From Halioglobus sp. (lineage in GTDB: Bacteria; Pseudomonadota; Gammaproteobacteria; Pseudomonadales; Halieaceae), in contig JAPKAY010000012.1 of assembly GCA_028825045.1 (NCBI GenBank), positions 1 to 64,000 of the forward strand: a DNA stretch of 64,000 nt, written 5' to 3'. The notes below the pieces were generated by a model. It saw only the letters and a program-made list of their open reading frames with translations. It searched no databases and was not told the DNA's origin. Position numbers and translations under genes: made by a program. Shown in pieces: positions 37,172-47,280 of this stretch; the first letter of the stretch is position 1, and each line of letters begins with the position of its first letter.

Positions 37172-38095
37172 CTATTCCGATGAGCTGTTGGTGAGCGTCG
37201 TGGTGGGAGTGCCGTAGATGGCCGCCAGCGCCGATGGGGTGGTGGGGTAGTTAAACTCAAATCCTGAACGTTGTAACTGGGCGGGTAAAACCCGTTGACC
37301 ATTGAGCAGTAGTTCCGGTGCCATCTCCCCAAGCAGCAGGCGCGCAATCGAAGCGGGAACGCCCGCCTGGATGAAAGTGCGATGGTGAGCCTTCAGTGCC
37401 CTGGCAAACTCCCAGGCTGTGGCCGGTTCGGGCGCGGTGATGTTGAACGGTCCTTGTAAGTCGTCCCGTGTCAATAGAAACCCGATAGCGCGAATGACAT
37501 CCTCCCGGTGCACCCAGCTCAGCCATTGACTGCCAGAGCCCAGCCAGCTGGCGACGCCGAAGCGGAAGGACTTTGCCATTTCCTCCAGCGCGCCACCGCC
37601 GCCGTCGAGTACGACACCCAGACGCAGCAGGCAAACCCTCACCCCCAATGACTGGGCAGTGAGCGCCAGAGTTTCCCAGTTAGAACAGAGCTTTTGGGCA
37701 AAGCCTGGCGTGGCAGGCGAGGATTCTGTTAGCTGTTCGTCGTCGTGGTGACCGTAGTAGCCGATGGCGCTGGCGCTTAACAGCACTTTTGGGGGGCAAG
37801 ACAGCCGCACCATCAGTGCAAGCAGTTGCCTGGTGATGTCCATGCGGCTGCTGACAATTTCGCCCTTGTAGGATTCACTCCAGCGACGGGCTGCAAGAGA
37901 TGCCCCCGCGAGATTGATAACGGCGTCGAGCTCCTCGGTTACAGGAACCCTATCCAGACTTGAAATAAAACGGCACCCGGGCCTATCAGTGAGTGTCTGC
38001 CTGCTAAGCACAATCACGTCGTACCCGCGGGCCAGTAAACTCTCGGTGAGCGGCACTCCGATGAATCCGGTTCCGCCCGTCAGTAATACTCGCAT
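37172..38095 (-). CDS. TIGR01777-family (YfcH-like) NAD-dependent epimerase
   Basis: 307 residues from the ATG at 38095, which has GGAGAG 6 nt before it; an extra TTG codon upstream is not needed. Short-chain dehydrogenase/epimerase fold with the nucleotide-binding GGTGFIGVPL at the N-terminus, INLAGASLAARRWSE, LSASAIGYYG with the catalytic-site tyrosine, and GVVLDGGGGAL, all diagnostic for TIGR01777. Substrate unknown. It converges on the sigma gene with 20 bp between ends. Family members are often found in light- or stress-induced sets with photolyase and MerR regulators; that association is recalled, not shown here. Confidence 0.88.
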   Translation of the reverse strand: MRVLLTGGTGFIGVPLTESLLARGYDVIVLSRQTLTDRPGCRFISSLDRVPVTEELDAVINLAGASLAARRWSESYKGEIVSSRMDITRQLLALMVRLSCPPKVLLSASAIGYYGHHDDEQLTESSPATPGFAQKLCSNWETLALTAQSLGVRVCLLRLGVVLDGGGGALEEMAKSFRFGVASWLGSGSQWLSWVHREDVIRAIGFLLTRDDLQGPFNITAPEPATAWEFARALKAHHRTFIQAGVPASIARLLLGEMAPELLLNGQRVLPAQLQRSGFEFNYPTTPSALAAIYGTPTTTLTNSSSE

Positions 38096-38340
38096 GAACA
38101 ACTCTCCAGCATCGGCCTATCTCATTGAGTCTACGCTAGACGGGACATAACGTTGGCGCCTTTTACAGTAGCTATGCCAATTTACGATCTTTGTGCTGTT
38201 GCGGACGAGTGTTATCGAATATTCGCAGGTGGCAACCGCGACAAAGTTTGGACAAGTTTCCAAAATCATCTCACCCAATTGCTGACCACTACTGTAAATT
38301 TGTACATAATAAGAATCCATCGCACCTGACGGAAATTGGT

Positions 38341-38859
38341 ATGTCGCTCATCCTGGGAATTGATCCCGGTTCACGCAAAACAGGCTTTGGCATTATCAAT
38401 TATGTGTCCGGGCGCAGTGAGTACATCACCAGCGGCGTGATCCGCCTGCCCGGCGGTGAATTGCCGGAACGATTGCGTATTATTTTTGATAGCGTGACGG
38501 AGCTGGTGGACTTGCACTGCCCGCAGGAGTTGGCGATTGAGCAGGTGTTTATGGCCAAAAGTGCAGGTTCCGCGCTGAAGCTGGGTCAGGCGCGTGGCGC
38601 GGCTATTGTCGCGTGCGCTACCAGGGATATGCCGGTAGCGGAGTACTCTGCGCGGCAAATCAAGCAGTCGGTAGTGGGGACGGGTGCAGCAGACAAGGCG
38701 CAGGTGCAGCATATGGTGAAAGTGTTGCTCAAGCTGCCGGCGATGCCCCAAGAGGATGCGGCCGACGCATTGGCCGCTGCGCTGTGTCATGCGCACACGC
38801 AACAAAGTATGATCAAACTTGCTGGTGCCAAATCTGTGCGCCGGCGCCGAATTCGCTGA
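38341..38859 (+). CDS. ruvC: crossover junction endodeoxyribonuclease RuvC
   Basis: 172 residues. Resolves Holliday junctions in complex with RuvAB. Acidic catalytic residues: Asp in [15 protein letters not shown], Glu in [10 protein letters not shown], and the Asp pair in [15 protein letters not shown]. The upstream frame is open for 50 codons, but the ATG at 38341 gives the canonical N-terminus. First of ruvC-ruvA-ruvB; ruvA starts 16 bp after its stop. Confidence 0.97.
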   Translation: MSLILGIDPGSRKTGFGIINYVSGRSEYITSGVIRLPGGELPERLRIIFDSVTELVDLHCPQELAIEQVFMAKSAGSALKLGQARGAAIVACATRDMPVAEYSARQIKQSVVGTGAADKAQVQHMVKVLLKLPAMPQEDAADALAAALCHAHTQQSMIKLAGAKSVRRRRIR

Positions 38860-38875
38860 CAGGACTCCGGGCCGC

Positions 38876-39493
38876 ATGATAGGCAGAATCAGAGGTAAGC
38901 TCGTTCATAAGCAAGCGCCGGATATTCTGGTGGAAGTGGGTGGCGTGGGCTATGAGTTGCAGGTGCCTATGACCACGCTGTTCCAACTGCCCGCACTGGG
39001 GTCGGAAGTCTCACTGGTAACGCATTTTGTCGTCCGCGAGGATGCTCAGCTGTTGTACGGATTCATTGACGAGCGCGACCGCATGCTGTTTCGCCAACTC
39101 ATTAAGGTCAGTGGAGTGGGTCCCAAACTGGGGCTGACGATTCTGTCAGGCATGGACGCCCGCAGTTTCGTGCGCTGTGTGCAGCGCGATGATATTTCGT
39201 CGTTGATTGCCCTGCCTGGGGTGGGGAAGAAAACGGCGGAGCGTCTGCTGGTGGAAATGCGCGATAAGCTCAAGGGCTGGCTGGTAGGAGCGGATTCGGC
39301 GCAGGAGCAGGCAGAGGGAGGCGCGCCGATGACGCCTGTATCTGACATTGTGGCCGATGCTGAGGGTGCACTTATTTCTCTTGGCTATAAACCGCAGGAG
39401 GCCACCCGCATGGTGACGGCCGTCAATGAAGACAGTGTTGTGGACAGCGAAGAGTTGATCCGTCGCGCTCTGAAATCCATGGCCAAAGCGTGA
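38876..39493 (+). CDS. ruvA: Holliday junction branch migration protein RuvA
   Basis: 205 residues from the ATG at 38876. Tetramer that holds the four-way junction for the RuvB motor. N-terminal OB-fold [31 protein letters not shown]; two helix-hairpin-helix motifs around [18 protein letters not shown] and [19 protein letters not shown]; a C-terminal RuvB-contact domain of three helices. Longer in-frame readings overlap ruvC and lack the family start. Confidence 0.97.
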   Translation: MIGRIRGKLVHKQAPDILVEVGGVGYELQVPMTTLFQLPALGSEVSLVTHFVVREDAQLLYGFIDERDRMLFRQLIKVSGVGPKLGLTILSGMDARSFVRCVQRDDISSLIALPGVGKKTAERLLVEMRDKLKGWLVGADSAQEQAEGGAPMTPVSDIVADAEGALISLGYKPQEATRMVTAVNEDSVVDSEELIRRALKSMAKA

Positions 39494-39503
39494 GGGTGGG
39501 CGG

Positions 39504-40580
39504 ATGATAGAGACAGACCGACTGATCGCACCCCAGGCCGAAGGTGTCGGTGAAGGTGTGGGCGAAGATGTCACGGACCGCGCGATACGCCCCAAATCGC
39601 TGGATGAGTATGTGGGTCAGCAAGTTGTTAAAGAGCAGATGACTATTTTTCTGCAGGCTGCCAAGGGCCGTGGGGAGCCGCTGGACCACACGCTAATCTT
39701 TGGTCCGCCTGGCCTGGGTAAAACAACGCTCGCCAGCATCATCGCCCACGAGATGGGGGTGGCGCTTAAAACGACTTCCGGTCCGGTGCTGGAAAAAGCG
39801 GGCGATATTGCCGCGCTGATGACCAACCTGGAGCCGGGCGATGTACTGTTTATCGATGAAATTCATCGCCTTAGCCCCTTGGTGGAGGAGATTCTCTATC
39901 CCGCGATGGAAGATTATCAGCTGGATCTCATGATTGGCGAAGGCCCGGCGGCGCGTTCTATCAAGTTGGATTTGCCGCCGTTCACATTGGTTGGCGCAAC
40001 CACACGGGCCGGGTTGTTAACGTCGCCCCTGCGGGACCGGTTCGGTATTGTGCAGCGTCTGGAGTTTTACGAGGTGGCTGATCTTGCTCATATCATCGAG
40101 CGTTCAGCCCATATTCTTCAAATTGGCATCGACACCAAGGGTGCGGCGGAGATTGCGCGCCGGTCCCGCGGCACGCCGCGTATCGCCAACCGTTTGCTGC
40201 GCCGTGTGCGGGACTATGCACAGGTGAAAGCAGACGGATACATCACCGGTGAGATCGCCGATCGGGCACTGGACATGCTGAGCGTGGATCAGAAAGGGTT
40301 TGATCATCTCGATCGACGGTTGCTGCTGGCCATGATCGAAAAGTTTGACGGTGGTCCGGTGGGAGTAGACAGTCTCGCCGCATCGATATCCGAAGAGCGT
40401 GGCACGATTGAAGATGTGCTTGAGCCCTACCTGATTCAGCAGGGCTATATCCTGCGCACACCCCGAGGTCGTATGGTGACCCGTAATGCCTATTTACACT
40501 TCGGCCTGCCAGCCCCGGCTGGGCCCGGCGCGACACAAAGCAATCTCGCGTTGCCACCTGATGGGGAAAATACTTCCTAG
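39504..40580 (+). CDS. ruvB: Holliday junction branch migration ATPase RuvB
   Basis: 358 residues. AAA+ hexameric motor of branch migration. Walker [10 protein letters not shown], Walker [12 protein letters not shown], sensor 1 [20 protein letters not shown] with arginine finger, and the C-terminal winged-helix domain ending in [16 protein letters not shown]. The stop TAG overlaps the GTG start of ybgC, joining the ruv genes to the tol-pal cluster. Confidence 0.98.
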   Translation: MIETDRLIAPQAEGVGEGVGEDVTDRAIRPKSLDEYVGQQVVKEQMTIFLQAAKGRGEPLDHTLIFGPPGLGKTTLASIIAHEMGVALKTTSGPVLEKAGDIAALMTNLEPGDVLFIDEIHRLSPLVEEILYPAMEDYQLDLMIGEGPAARSIKLDLPPFTLVGATTRAGLLTSPLRDRFGIVQRLEFYEVADLAHIIERSAHILQIGIDTKGAAEIARRSRGTPRIANRLLRRVRDYAQVKADGYITGEIADRALDMLSVDQKGFDHLDRRLLLAMIEKFDGGPVGVDSLAASISEERGTIEDVLEPYLIQQGYILRTPRGRMVTRNAYLHFGLPAPAGPGATQSNLALPPDGENTS

Positions 40581-40999
40581 TGGCCGCCGTGGAATTTTCA
40601 CACAACATGCGGGTCTACATTGAGGACACGGATGCCGGCGGGATTGTATATTACGTCAACTATTTAAAGTTTATGGAGCGGGCGCGCACCGAGTTCATGC
40701 GCTCACTCGGGTTTAGCAAAGCGTTTATTTTCAACTACGACCTGATGTTTGTGGTGCGGGATGTGGCGGTGCGCTATCTGTTACCAGCCAGGCTGGATGA
40801 TGAGCTGGTCGCGACAGCCACGCTCGCACATCTGCGCGGTGCTGGCATGGTATTTCAGCAGAGCGTACGCCGGGGTGACGAGGTGCTGGCCGTGGGGACG
40901 GTTACGATTGCGTGTGTTAGCCGCACGGAAGTAAAACCGTGTCGGTTGCCGCTTGAAATGGTGGAGCGTCTGCAGCCGTTGGAACAAAAAGAAATTTAA
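40580..40999 (+). CDS. ybgC: Tol-Pal-associated acyl-CoA thioesterase YbgC
   Basis: 139 residues with a GTG start overlapping the ruvB stop. Hot-dog-fold thioesterase with the catalytic aspartate in EDTDAGGIVYYVNYLKFMERARTEFMR. It hydrolyses short acyl-CoA or contacts acyl carrier protein in phospholipid synthesis. First gene of the tol-pal run. Confidence 0.95.
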   Translation: MAAVEFSHNMRVYIEDTDAGGIVYYVNYLKFMERARTEFMRSLGFSKAFIFNYDLMFVVRDVAVRYLLPARLDDELVATATLAHLRGAGMVFQQSVRRGDEVLAVGTVTIACVSRTEVKPCRLPLEMVERLQPLEQKEI

Positions 41000-41017
41000 T
41001 AGGAAGGGGAATAGGCG

Positions 41018-41728
41018 TTGGAAGAACAGTTGAGTCTGCTGGATCTGGTGTGGAATGCCAGCTTCACTGTGCAGTTAGTGATGATGATACTACTGCTGGC
41101 CTCTATGGCGTCCTGGTACATGATCGTCAACCGCTATGTTTACTTTCGCAATGCCCGCGACGAGATGTATCGCTTCGAGGAACGCTTCTGGTCGGGGATT
41201 GACCTCTCGCAGCTCTATCGGGAGGGCAATGAAAAGGCTTCAGATGGCACCCCAATCGTGGGTATGGAAAGTATATTTCGAGCAGGGTTCAAGGAGTTTT
41301 CCCGCATGGCCCAGCAATCGGAAATCGACTCCGAGGCGGTGATCGAGGGTTCACGCCGCGCCATGCGTGTTGCGTACATGCGGGAGGAAGAGCGTTTGGA
41401 GCGGCATCTGGCATTCCTGGCCTCGGTGGGCTCCACCAGTCCCTATATCGGCTTGTTTGGCACGGTGTGGGGCATCATGCATTCCTTCCGTGGCCTCGCC
41501 AATTCCACACAGGCCACGCTGGCCACAGTTGCGCCGGGAATTTCCGAGGCCCTGGTGGCAACGGCAATGGGCCTGTTTGCCGCAATACCTGCAGTCTTGG
41601 CCTACAACCGATTCGCCTCGAAGGTGGATGTACTCAGCAATCGCTACGATACTTTTATGGATGAGTTCTCCGGCATTCTGCATCGCCAGGCCTTTGCCGT
41701 GCGCTCTCGTGACAAGAAGGCAGGGTAG
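41018..41728 (+). CDS. tolQ: Tol-Pal system protein TolQ
   Basis: 236 residues, TTG start preceded by AGGAAGGGG. Inner-membrane proton-channel subunit of the ExbB/TolQ family with three membrane segments (about residues 18-40, 135-160 and 175-200). The conserved GLFGTVWGIMHSFRGL and the ISEALVATAMGLFAAIPAV segments line the ion path with TolR. Energises the Tol-Pal bridge for outer-membrane constriction. Next gene: tolR, 6 bp on. Confidence 0.96.
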   Translation: MEEQLSLLDLVWNASFTVQLVMMILLLASMASWYMIVNRYVYFRNARDEMYRFEERFWSGIDLSQLYREGNEKASDGTPIVGMESIFRAGFKEFSRMAQQSEIDSEAVIEGSRRAMRVAYMREEERLERHLAFLASVGSTSPYIGLFGTVWGIMHSFRGLANSTQATLATVAPGISEALVATAMGLFAAIPAVLAYNRFASKVDVLSNRYDTFMDEFSGILHRQAFAVRSRDKKAG

Positions 41729-41734
41729 GGCGAG

Positions 41735-42151
41735 GTGGCGCGTCGCAAAAAACATGGGCCTATGGCGGAGATCAACGTAGTCCCCTACATCGATGTGATG
41801 CTGGTGCTATTGATAATTTTCATGGTTACTGCCCCGATGTTGATGCAGGGTGTGCAGGTTAATTTACCGGAGGCGAGTGCGGACCCGGTGGAGAATCAAG
41901 ACAGTGAACCGGTGATTGTGTCGGTTGATGCTGCCGGCCAGCTATTCCTCAATTTGGGGCAGGAGGATCAAGTATTGGCTCTGGCGACAATTAAGGACAG
42001 GGTCGCAGCGGTGATGCGTCGAAGCCCCGAAAAACCCGTGCTGGTCTGGGGTGATCGGGCGGTACCTTACGGCGACGTCGTGACTGTCATGGTTGCATTA
42101 CAGGAAGCCGGTGCCCCCAGCGTTGGGCTGGTCACAGAAAACCCCAAGTGA
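41735..42151 (+). CDS. tolR: Tol-Pal system protein TolR
   Basis: 138 residues, GTG start. One membrane segment (about residues 17-35) holds the proton-carrying aspartate in VVPYIDVMLVLLIIFMVTAP, followed by a periplasmic domain. Pairs with TolQ in the force-generating complex. The TGA stop overlaps the GTG start of tolA. Confidence 0.96.
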   Translation: MARRKKHGPMAEINVVPYIDVMLVLLIIFMVTAPMLMQGVQVNLPEASADPVENQDSEPVIVSVDAAGQLFLNLGQEDQVLALATIKDRVAAVMRRSPEKPVLVWGDRAVPYGDVVTVMVALQEAGAPSVGLVTENPK

Positions 42152-42894
42152 GTACCTCTGTTTACGCCAAGCCAGTTATCCCGCGAATTATCTTTCGTCC
42201 AGCCCTGGCCACGGTGTTGTTGCACGGGCTGATTATTTATCTGCTGACGGTCAACTGGACCAGTACCGAGCGGGAAATTACCCGTGCGAAGCCCGTGCCT
42301 CAGGTCATAAACGCTCGCCTGGTAGATGTCAGTGAGTTTAAGCCAACACCGAAGCCTAAGCCGCCCGCTGCCAAGCCCAAGACCAAGACGCCTGCGGTGG
42401 CGAAGCCCAAGCCCGAACCCAAAGTAGAGCCGAAGCCGACACCAAAACCACAGCCAAAGGTGGTACCCAAGCCAGCACCCAAGGCGGAGCCCAAGCCCGA
42501 ACCTAGAATTAGCCCGAACGAACTGGCCGCAATCGCCCGCGCTGAGCTGTCCGAGTTGCTGGAGCAAGAGGCGCAGGCAACTGCCAGTGCAGACGAAATG
42601 GCGGCGAGTTTCATCGGCCTTATTCAGCAGACGGTCATCCGCTACTGGAGCCGCCCGCCGAGCGCGCGCAATGGCATGGAAACCGAGCTGGCGATACAGT
42701 TAATACCTACTGGCGATGTGGTCAGCGTCACCGTTATTAGAAGTAGCGGGAATACAGCATTTGATCGCTCAGCCATTAACGCCGTTGAGAAGGCAGGTGC
42801 CTTTCCCGAATTACAGCAGCTTCCCAATGCGGAATTTGAAAAACAGTTCAGGCGATTTCGCCTACTATTTAAGCCAGAGGATTTGCGTTACTGA
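42148..42894 (+). CDS. tolA: Tol-Pal system protein TolA (short, Pro/Lys-rich form)
   Basis: 248 residues, GTG start overlapping tolR. An N-terminal membrane anchor (about residues 16-33) is followed by a 75-residue Pro/Lys-rich stretch of KPKP, PKPEPK and similar units, then by [20 protein letters not shown] and a C-terminal TolA-III/TonB-like domain ([38 protein letters not shown]). In enterobacteria the middle domain is a long alanine-rich helix; here it is short and proline-rich, more like TonB. Stretches from TolQR to Pal and TolB. Confidence 0.93.
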   Translation: MSTSVYAKPVIPRIIFRPALATVLLHGLIIYLLTVNWTSTEREITRAKPVPQVINARLVDVSEFKPTPKPKPPAAKPKTKTPAVAKPKPEPKVEPKPTPKPQPKVVPKPAPKAEPKPEPRISPNELAAIARAELSELLEQEAQATASADEMAASFIGLIQQTVIRYWSRPPSARNGMETELAIQLIPTGDVVSVTVIRSSGNTAFDRSAINAVEKAGAFPELQQLPNAEFEKQFRRFRLLFKPEDLRY

Positions 42895-44192
42895 TGAAAG
42901 TTCTACCGAGTGTTCTATTGAGTGTTGTTCTGGCGATGGTTGCAAGTATCGCGCAGGCCCAATTAACGATCGAGATATCGCAGGGTATGGATAATCCGAC
43001 GGCCATCGCGATAGCGCCTTTCGCCTGGCAGGGCAACGGTGCACCGCCGGAGGACGTCGCCGCTGTGGTCGACAGTGATCTCGCGCGCAGTGGGCAGTTT
43101 GTGCCGATTGCACGCACCGATATGCTCAGCCGGCCCACTGCTCAGGCAGATGTGTTTTATCGCGACTGGCGCGCCATCGAGGCGGAGTATCTATTGATCG
43201 GGCGCGTCTCGAAGGCTAACAATGAGCTGCGTATCGAATATGACCTGTTCGATGTGCTGCGTCAGACCATCGTCGACTCTGGCGCTGAGACAGGCCCTGC
43301 GAGCACAGCGCGGATGATGAGCCACCGTGTCGCCGACGCGGTGTATGAAAAACTCACTGGTGTACCAGGAGCGTTTGCCACGCGTCTTTTGTATATCTCC
43401 GTTACACGGGTACCCGGCGGCAAGGATTATTCGCGGCTGACCATGTCAGATTCCGACGGCGCAAATCCGGTTGTGCTGCTTGAAACAAGTGAACCCCTGC
43501 TGGGTCCCACCTGGTCTCCCGACGCTAAGAGTATTGCGTACGTCTCTTTCGAGACCGGCCGGCCGGCGATTTATCGACAGGAGCTGTCCACCGGGCGGCG
43601 CGAACAGCTGACCAATTTCAAGGGGCTGAACAGCGCGCCAGCCTGGTCGCCCGATGGCAAGACGATGGCGATGGTGTTGTCCAAAGACGGCAGTCCGGAC
43701 ATCTACCTGATGGACCTGGCGACAAAACAGTTAAAGCGGATCACCCGCCATTACGCGATAGACACCGAGCCCACCTGGATGCCGGATGGAAACTCTCTGC
43801 TGTTCACGTCTGACCGCGGTGGCAGGCCGCAGATCTACCGCTACGACCTGCGCAACGGCTCTACCGAGCGGCTGACCTTTGAGGGCACTTATAATGCCCG
43901 CGCCCGTGTGGCACAGGATGGCCGCAATGTTGTGATGGTGCACCAGCAGGACGGCCGTTTTCATATTGCGTTGTTGGATTTGGTGACCAATCGCACGCAC
44001 GTTTTAACGACTACGCAGCTGGATGAAAGCCCCAGTATCGCCCCTAATGGCTCTATGGTATTGTACGCCACCAAGGCTGGAGATCGAGGTATTCTGGCCG
44101 GCGTTTCGGTGGATGGCGGCGTAAAATTCCGGCTGCCGGCACGCGAAGGGGATGTACGAGAACCCGCATGGTCGCCCTATTTGAGCCGTTAA
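42894..44192 (+). CDS. tolB: Tol-Pal system beta-propeller protein TolB
   Basis: 432 residues; ATG overlaps the tolA stop. Signal peptide ending AQAQ-LTIE, an N-terminal alpha/beta domain (residues about 25-160), then a six-bladed propeller with repeated WSPDGK-type blade motifs ([35 protein letters not shown]). Periplasmic partner of Pal and TolA. The last blade ends EPAWSPYLS. Confidence 0.97.
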   Translation: MKVLPSVLLSVVLAMVASIAQAQLTIEISQGMDNPTAIAIAPFAWQGNGAPPEDVAAVVDSDLARSGQFVPIARTDMLSRPTAQADVFYRDWRAIEAEYLLIGRVSKANNELRIEYDLFDVLRQTIVDSGAETGPASTARMMSHRVADAVYEKLTGVPGAFATRLLYISVTRVPGGKDYSRLTMSDSDGANPVVLLETSEPLLGPTWSPDAKSIAYVSFETGRPAIYRQELSTGRREQLTNFKGLNSAPAWSPDGKTMAMVLSKDGSPDIYLMDLATKQLKRITRHYAIDTEPTWMPDGNSLLFTSDRGGRPQIYRYDLRNGSTERLTFEGTYNARARVAQDGRNVVMVHQQDGRFHIALLDLVTNRTHVLTTTQLDESPSIAPNGSMVLYATKAGDRGILAGVSVDGGVKFRLPAREGDVREPAWSPYLSR

Positions 44193-44244
44193 TCGCTGCA
44201 TCAACACACTAAATTGTTAGCCACAAGTTGAAGGAAGAGGGTCT

Positions 44245-44781
44245 ATGAAACATCTACCTGTTGCGGGTAAAGCCATTACATTGCTGTTAACTGCGGTGTT
44301 ACTGGTTGCTTGTGGTACGACCCAAGAGGAAAAGGACGCGGCCGCTGCTGCTGCCGCTGCCGCCGCCGCTGCTCAAGCGGCGCAGGAAGCGCAGGAATCT
44401 GCTGCTGCTGCGAATGCTATCGCTACCGTCGACCAGGCGCGCCTTGAAGAGGCGGCTGCCGCCCTGGGCAATGTGTTTTACTTCGAGTATGACAGCACCA
44501 ACCTCACCCCGGAGGCCCTGGCAGCGCTGGATGCACATATTGCAGCCCTGCAGACCAGCACTGAAGAGGTTCGCCTGCAAGGGCACACGGATGAGCGCGG
44601 TACGCGCGAGTACAACCTGGCACTGGGTGAGCGGCGGGCGATTTCCGTACGCGACTACATGGTGGCCAATGGCATCGAGAGTTTCCGTATCGAGACCATT
44701 AGCTACGGCGAAGAGAGCCCTGTGGCTTACGGTTCGGGCGATGGCAACTGGGCGCAAAATCGCCGAGTTGTGCTCGAGTAA
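44245..44781 (+). CDS. pal: peptidoglycan-associated lipoprotein Pal
   Basis: 178 residues. Lipobox LLVAC gives an outer-membrane lipoprotein. An alanine-rich linker with a run of twelve alanines and then AAQEAQE follows (residues about 33-55). The OmpA-like domain binds peptidoglycan: FYFEYDSTNL, LQGHTDERGTREYNLALGERRA, and NRRVVLE at the end. Standard tolB-pal order. Confidence 0.96.
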   Translation: MKHLPVAGKAITLLLTAVLLVACGTTQEEKDAAAAAAAAAAAAQAAQEAQESAAAANAIATVDQARLEEAAAALGNVFYFEYDSTNLTPEALAALDAHIAALQTSTEEVRLQGHTDERGTREYNLALGERRAISVRDYMVANGIESFRIETISYGEESPVAYGSGDGNWAQNRRVVLE

Positions 44782-44790
44782 TAGCGGCCG

Positions 44791-45756
44791 GTGTTTTTTT
44801 CTGTCAGTAGACTGTTGGTAGCGAGGGGATTGGTTATTCTGGCCGCTCCCCTGTCATTTTCCGTGACCGCCCAGACTTACGTGGATCTTGAAGCCGAGCG
44901 CGCCGCTGCGGAGGCGGCTGGCGGTAGCGCAACTGTGCGCACCAATGCACCCACTCCCACTGATCCTTACGGAGCTAAGCCGGCCCAGGCGTATCCTGCT
45001 ACCAGCTATGGTGTCAATAATGCTCCGGCTGCGTCTGGCGGTATCGCGCCAGCGTCTACTCCTGCAACTATTAATAGTCGAAACACTGCGCCAGCCGGTT
45101 CGTCATCCGGGCAGAATCTTGGGGCCTTGTTTTCCCAGATTCAACGGTTGCAGCAGGAAGTCATGCTTCTTAACGGGAAGGTAGAAGAGCAGACGCACGA
45201 ATTGCAGAGACTCAAGGAACAGAGCCTGCAGCGCTACACCGATCTGGACCAACGGCTCAGCGGCGGCGCTTCTTCTGCTGCCAAACCCGGTGCAGGTGCG
45301 TCTGCAAGCAATCTGCCCCTAGCCAGCGCACCGGTTTCAGGACGCAGCGGAAAAGCTGCGCCGGAACAGCCGGGTGAGACAGCGGCCTACCGTGCAGCTT
45401 ACGGTCTGGTGCAGGGCAAGCAGTTTGAACAGGCCATTCCGGCATTTAAGCAGTTCATACAGTCCTACCCTTCGAGTCAGTACGCGGCCAACGCTCATTA
45501 TTGGCTGGGCGAACTGTATCTGGTGAAGCAACCGCCGGACCTGGAGGCTTCGCGCCAGTCGTTCGCACTGTTACTTAGCCAATACCCCGACAGCCCCAAG
45601 GCACCGGATGCCCTGTATAAGCTCGGCAAAGTGCAGTTTATGAAGGGCAATAGGGAAAAGGCCAGAGAGTATCTCGATCTGGTGATTGTTCAGTACGATG
45701 GAAAAAATAACACCGTGGTTAAACTGGCCAGGGATTTTATTGCCGAGAACTACTGA
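44791..45756 (+). CDS. cpoB: cell division coordinator CpoB (YbgF)
   Basis: 321 residues, GTG start 9 bp after pal. Signal peptide ending VTAQT, a Ala/Pro/Ser-rich linker, a coiled coil (LFSQIQRLQQEVMLLNGKVEEQTHELQRLKEQ) for trimerisation, a second linker, then TPR repeats in the C-terminal 120 residues (AAYRAAYGLVQGKQFEQAIPAFKQFI, ANAHYWLGELYLVK, PDALYKLGKVQF). Couples TolA function to PBP1B during division in E. coli. Confidence 0.95.
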   Translation: MFFSVSRLLVARGLVILAAPLSFSVTAQTYVDLEAERAAAEAAGGSATVRTNAPTPTDPYGAKPAQAYPATSYGVNNAPAASGGIAPASTPATINSRNTAPAGSSSGQNLGALFSQIQRLQQEVMLLNGKVEEQTHELQRLKEQSLQRYTDLDQRLSGGASSAAKPGAGASASNLPLASAPVSGRSGKAAPEQPGETAAYRAAYGLVQGKQFEQAIPAFKQFIQSYPSSQYAANAHYWLGELYLVKQPPDLEASRQSFALLLSQYPDSPKAPDALYKLGKVQFMKGNREKAREYLDLVIVQYDGKNNTVVKLARDFIAENY

Positions 45757-45767
45757 GCGGCGAACTG

Positions 45768-46463
45768 GTGACGAACTCTCTCCCCGTTGATGGTAACACC
45801 ACACCCGATAGCCCGGATGTGGATCAACTTCGCATCACAGAAATTTTTTATTCCCTACAGGGCGAGGCGCGAACCGTTGGCTTACCCACGGTGTTCGTGC
45901 GTCTCACTGGCTGCCCTTTGCGCTGTGTTTACTGCGATACCGAGTATGCCTTCAGTGGCGGTCAGATGCAGACAATAGAGGGCATTGCTGAAAAAGTGGC
46001 CGCCTATGCGCCGCGGTATGTCACTGTGACCGGCGGCGAGCCCCTGGCGCAACCCAACTGCCTGCCATTGCTAAAGACACTGTGTGATGCAGGCTATGAA
46101 GTTTCATTGGAAACCGGCGGGGCAATGAGTCTGGCGGGTGTGGATGAGCGCGTTGTAACAGTAATTGATCTGAAAACCCCCGCTTCCCAGGAAATGGAAC
46201 GCAACGACTATACCAATATTCCCCTACTGCGCGCCCACGATCAGGTCAAGTTTGTCATCTGTGATCGACAGGACTACGACTGGGCCCGTTTCAAGTTAGA
46301 TGAGTACCAGTTGCCAGAGCGGGTAGCGGATGTATTGTTTTCTCCCAGCCATGGGCAGCTCACTGGCCGGGCGTTAGCCGAGTGGATTCTGGCCGATAAT
46401 TTGCCGGTGAGATTGCAGTTGCAGCTACACAAACTGCTGTGGAATGACGAGCCGGGGCACTGA
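45768..46463 (+). CDS. queE: 7-carboxy-7-deazaguanine synthase
   Basis: 231 residues, GTG start. Radical-SAM enzyme that makes 7-carboxy-7-deazaguanine from carboxy-tetrahydropterin in the queuosine pathway. The [4Fe-4S] motif is [14 protein letters not shown] (C-x3-C-x2-C), followed by [16 protein letters not shown]. Its partner queC begins 5 bp past the stop. In the usual position after cpoB. Confidence 0.96.
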   Translation: MTNSLPVDGNTTPDSPDVDQLRITEIFYSLQGEARTVGLPTVFVRLTGCPLRCVYCDTEYAFSGGQMQTIEGIAEKVAAYAPRYVTVTGGEPLAQPNCLPLLKTLCDAGYEVSLETGGAMSLAGVDERVVTVIDLKTPASQEMERNDYTNIPLLRAHDQVKFVICDRQDYDWARFKLDEYQLPERVADVLFSPSHGQLTGRALAEWILADNLPVRLQLQLHKLLWNDEPGH

Positions 46464-46468
46464 GGAGT

Positions 46469-47146
46469 ATGGCGGAACAAAAACGCGCAGTTATCCTCGT
46501 GTCTGGTGGGCTGGACTCCACCACGGTACTGGCCTTGGCGATATCCCAAGGCTATGCCTGTTATGCCCTCAGTTTCGATTATGGCCAGCGGCACCGAGCT
46601 GAGCTGTTTGCCGCAGAGCGTGTTTCTCGGGCTCTGGGGGATGTTGAGCACAAGGTCGTGAACCTGAACCTGGACAGTATCGGTGGTTCTGCCCTCACTG
46701 ATTTGTCCATCGCTGTTCCCGAGGTAGAAACCGAGGGCATACCGGTGACCTATGTACCGGCCCGCAATACCGTATTTTTGTCGATCGCCCTGGGCTGGGC
46801 GGAGGTGCTGGGCGCCCACGATATTTTCATCGGTGTGAACGCTGTGGACTATTCCGGCTACCCCGATTGCCGGCCCGAGTACATCGCCGCGTTTGAGGCA
46901 ATGGCCAATCTTGCCACCAAGGCGGGCGTGGAGGGCCAGAAAGTGACCATACACACGCCGCTGATGACGCAGAGCAAGGGCGATATCATTCGCACTGGCG
47001 TTGCTTTGGGAGTCGACTATGCCCTCACGGTGTCGTGCTATCAGGCCACCGAGGACAGCCTTGCCTGTGGCAAATGCGACAGCTGCCGCCTGCGCCGCCA
47101 GGGCTTTGTCGACGCCGGTATCCAGGATCCCACTCGCTACCTCTAA
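46469..47146 (+). CDS. queC: 7-cyano-7-deazaguanine synthase
   Basis: 225 residues. ATP-dependent conversion of carboxy-deazaguanine to preQ0. PP-loop [11 protein letters not shown] at the N-terminus and a zinc site built from four cysteines in [17 protein letters not shown] near the C-terminus. GAGGAGT directly precedes the ATG. The last core gene of the tol-pal-que run. Confidence 0.97.
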   Translation: MAEQKRAVILVSGGLDSTTVLALAISQGYACYALSFDYGQRHRAELFAAERVSRALGDVEHKVVNLNLDSIGGSALTDLSIAVPEVETEGIPVTYVPARNTVFLSIALGWAEVLGAHDIFIGVNAVDYSGYPDCRPEYIAAFEAMANLATKAGVEGQKVTIHTPLMTQSKGDIIRTGVALGVDYALTVSCYQATEDSLACGKCDSCRLRRQGFVDAGIQDPTRYL

Positions 47147-47280
47147 ACGTGGCGCGGATGTGTGCCGACAACGGCGCAAAACTCGTTGCAAAGCCCGGTT
47201 TCTGGTCTAACCTTTTTAGAGAATCAACGCCGTCGTCTCGCGCCGGTCTGTTTGGTCTAATCCATGCGGAGGAACACAGA

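Noticed and set aside
44330..44410. Alanine run in Pal as a frameshift or slippage error
   Set aside because: The frame continues into an intact OmpA-like domain; Ala-rich linkers are common in this lipoprotein.
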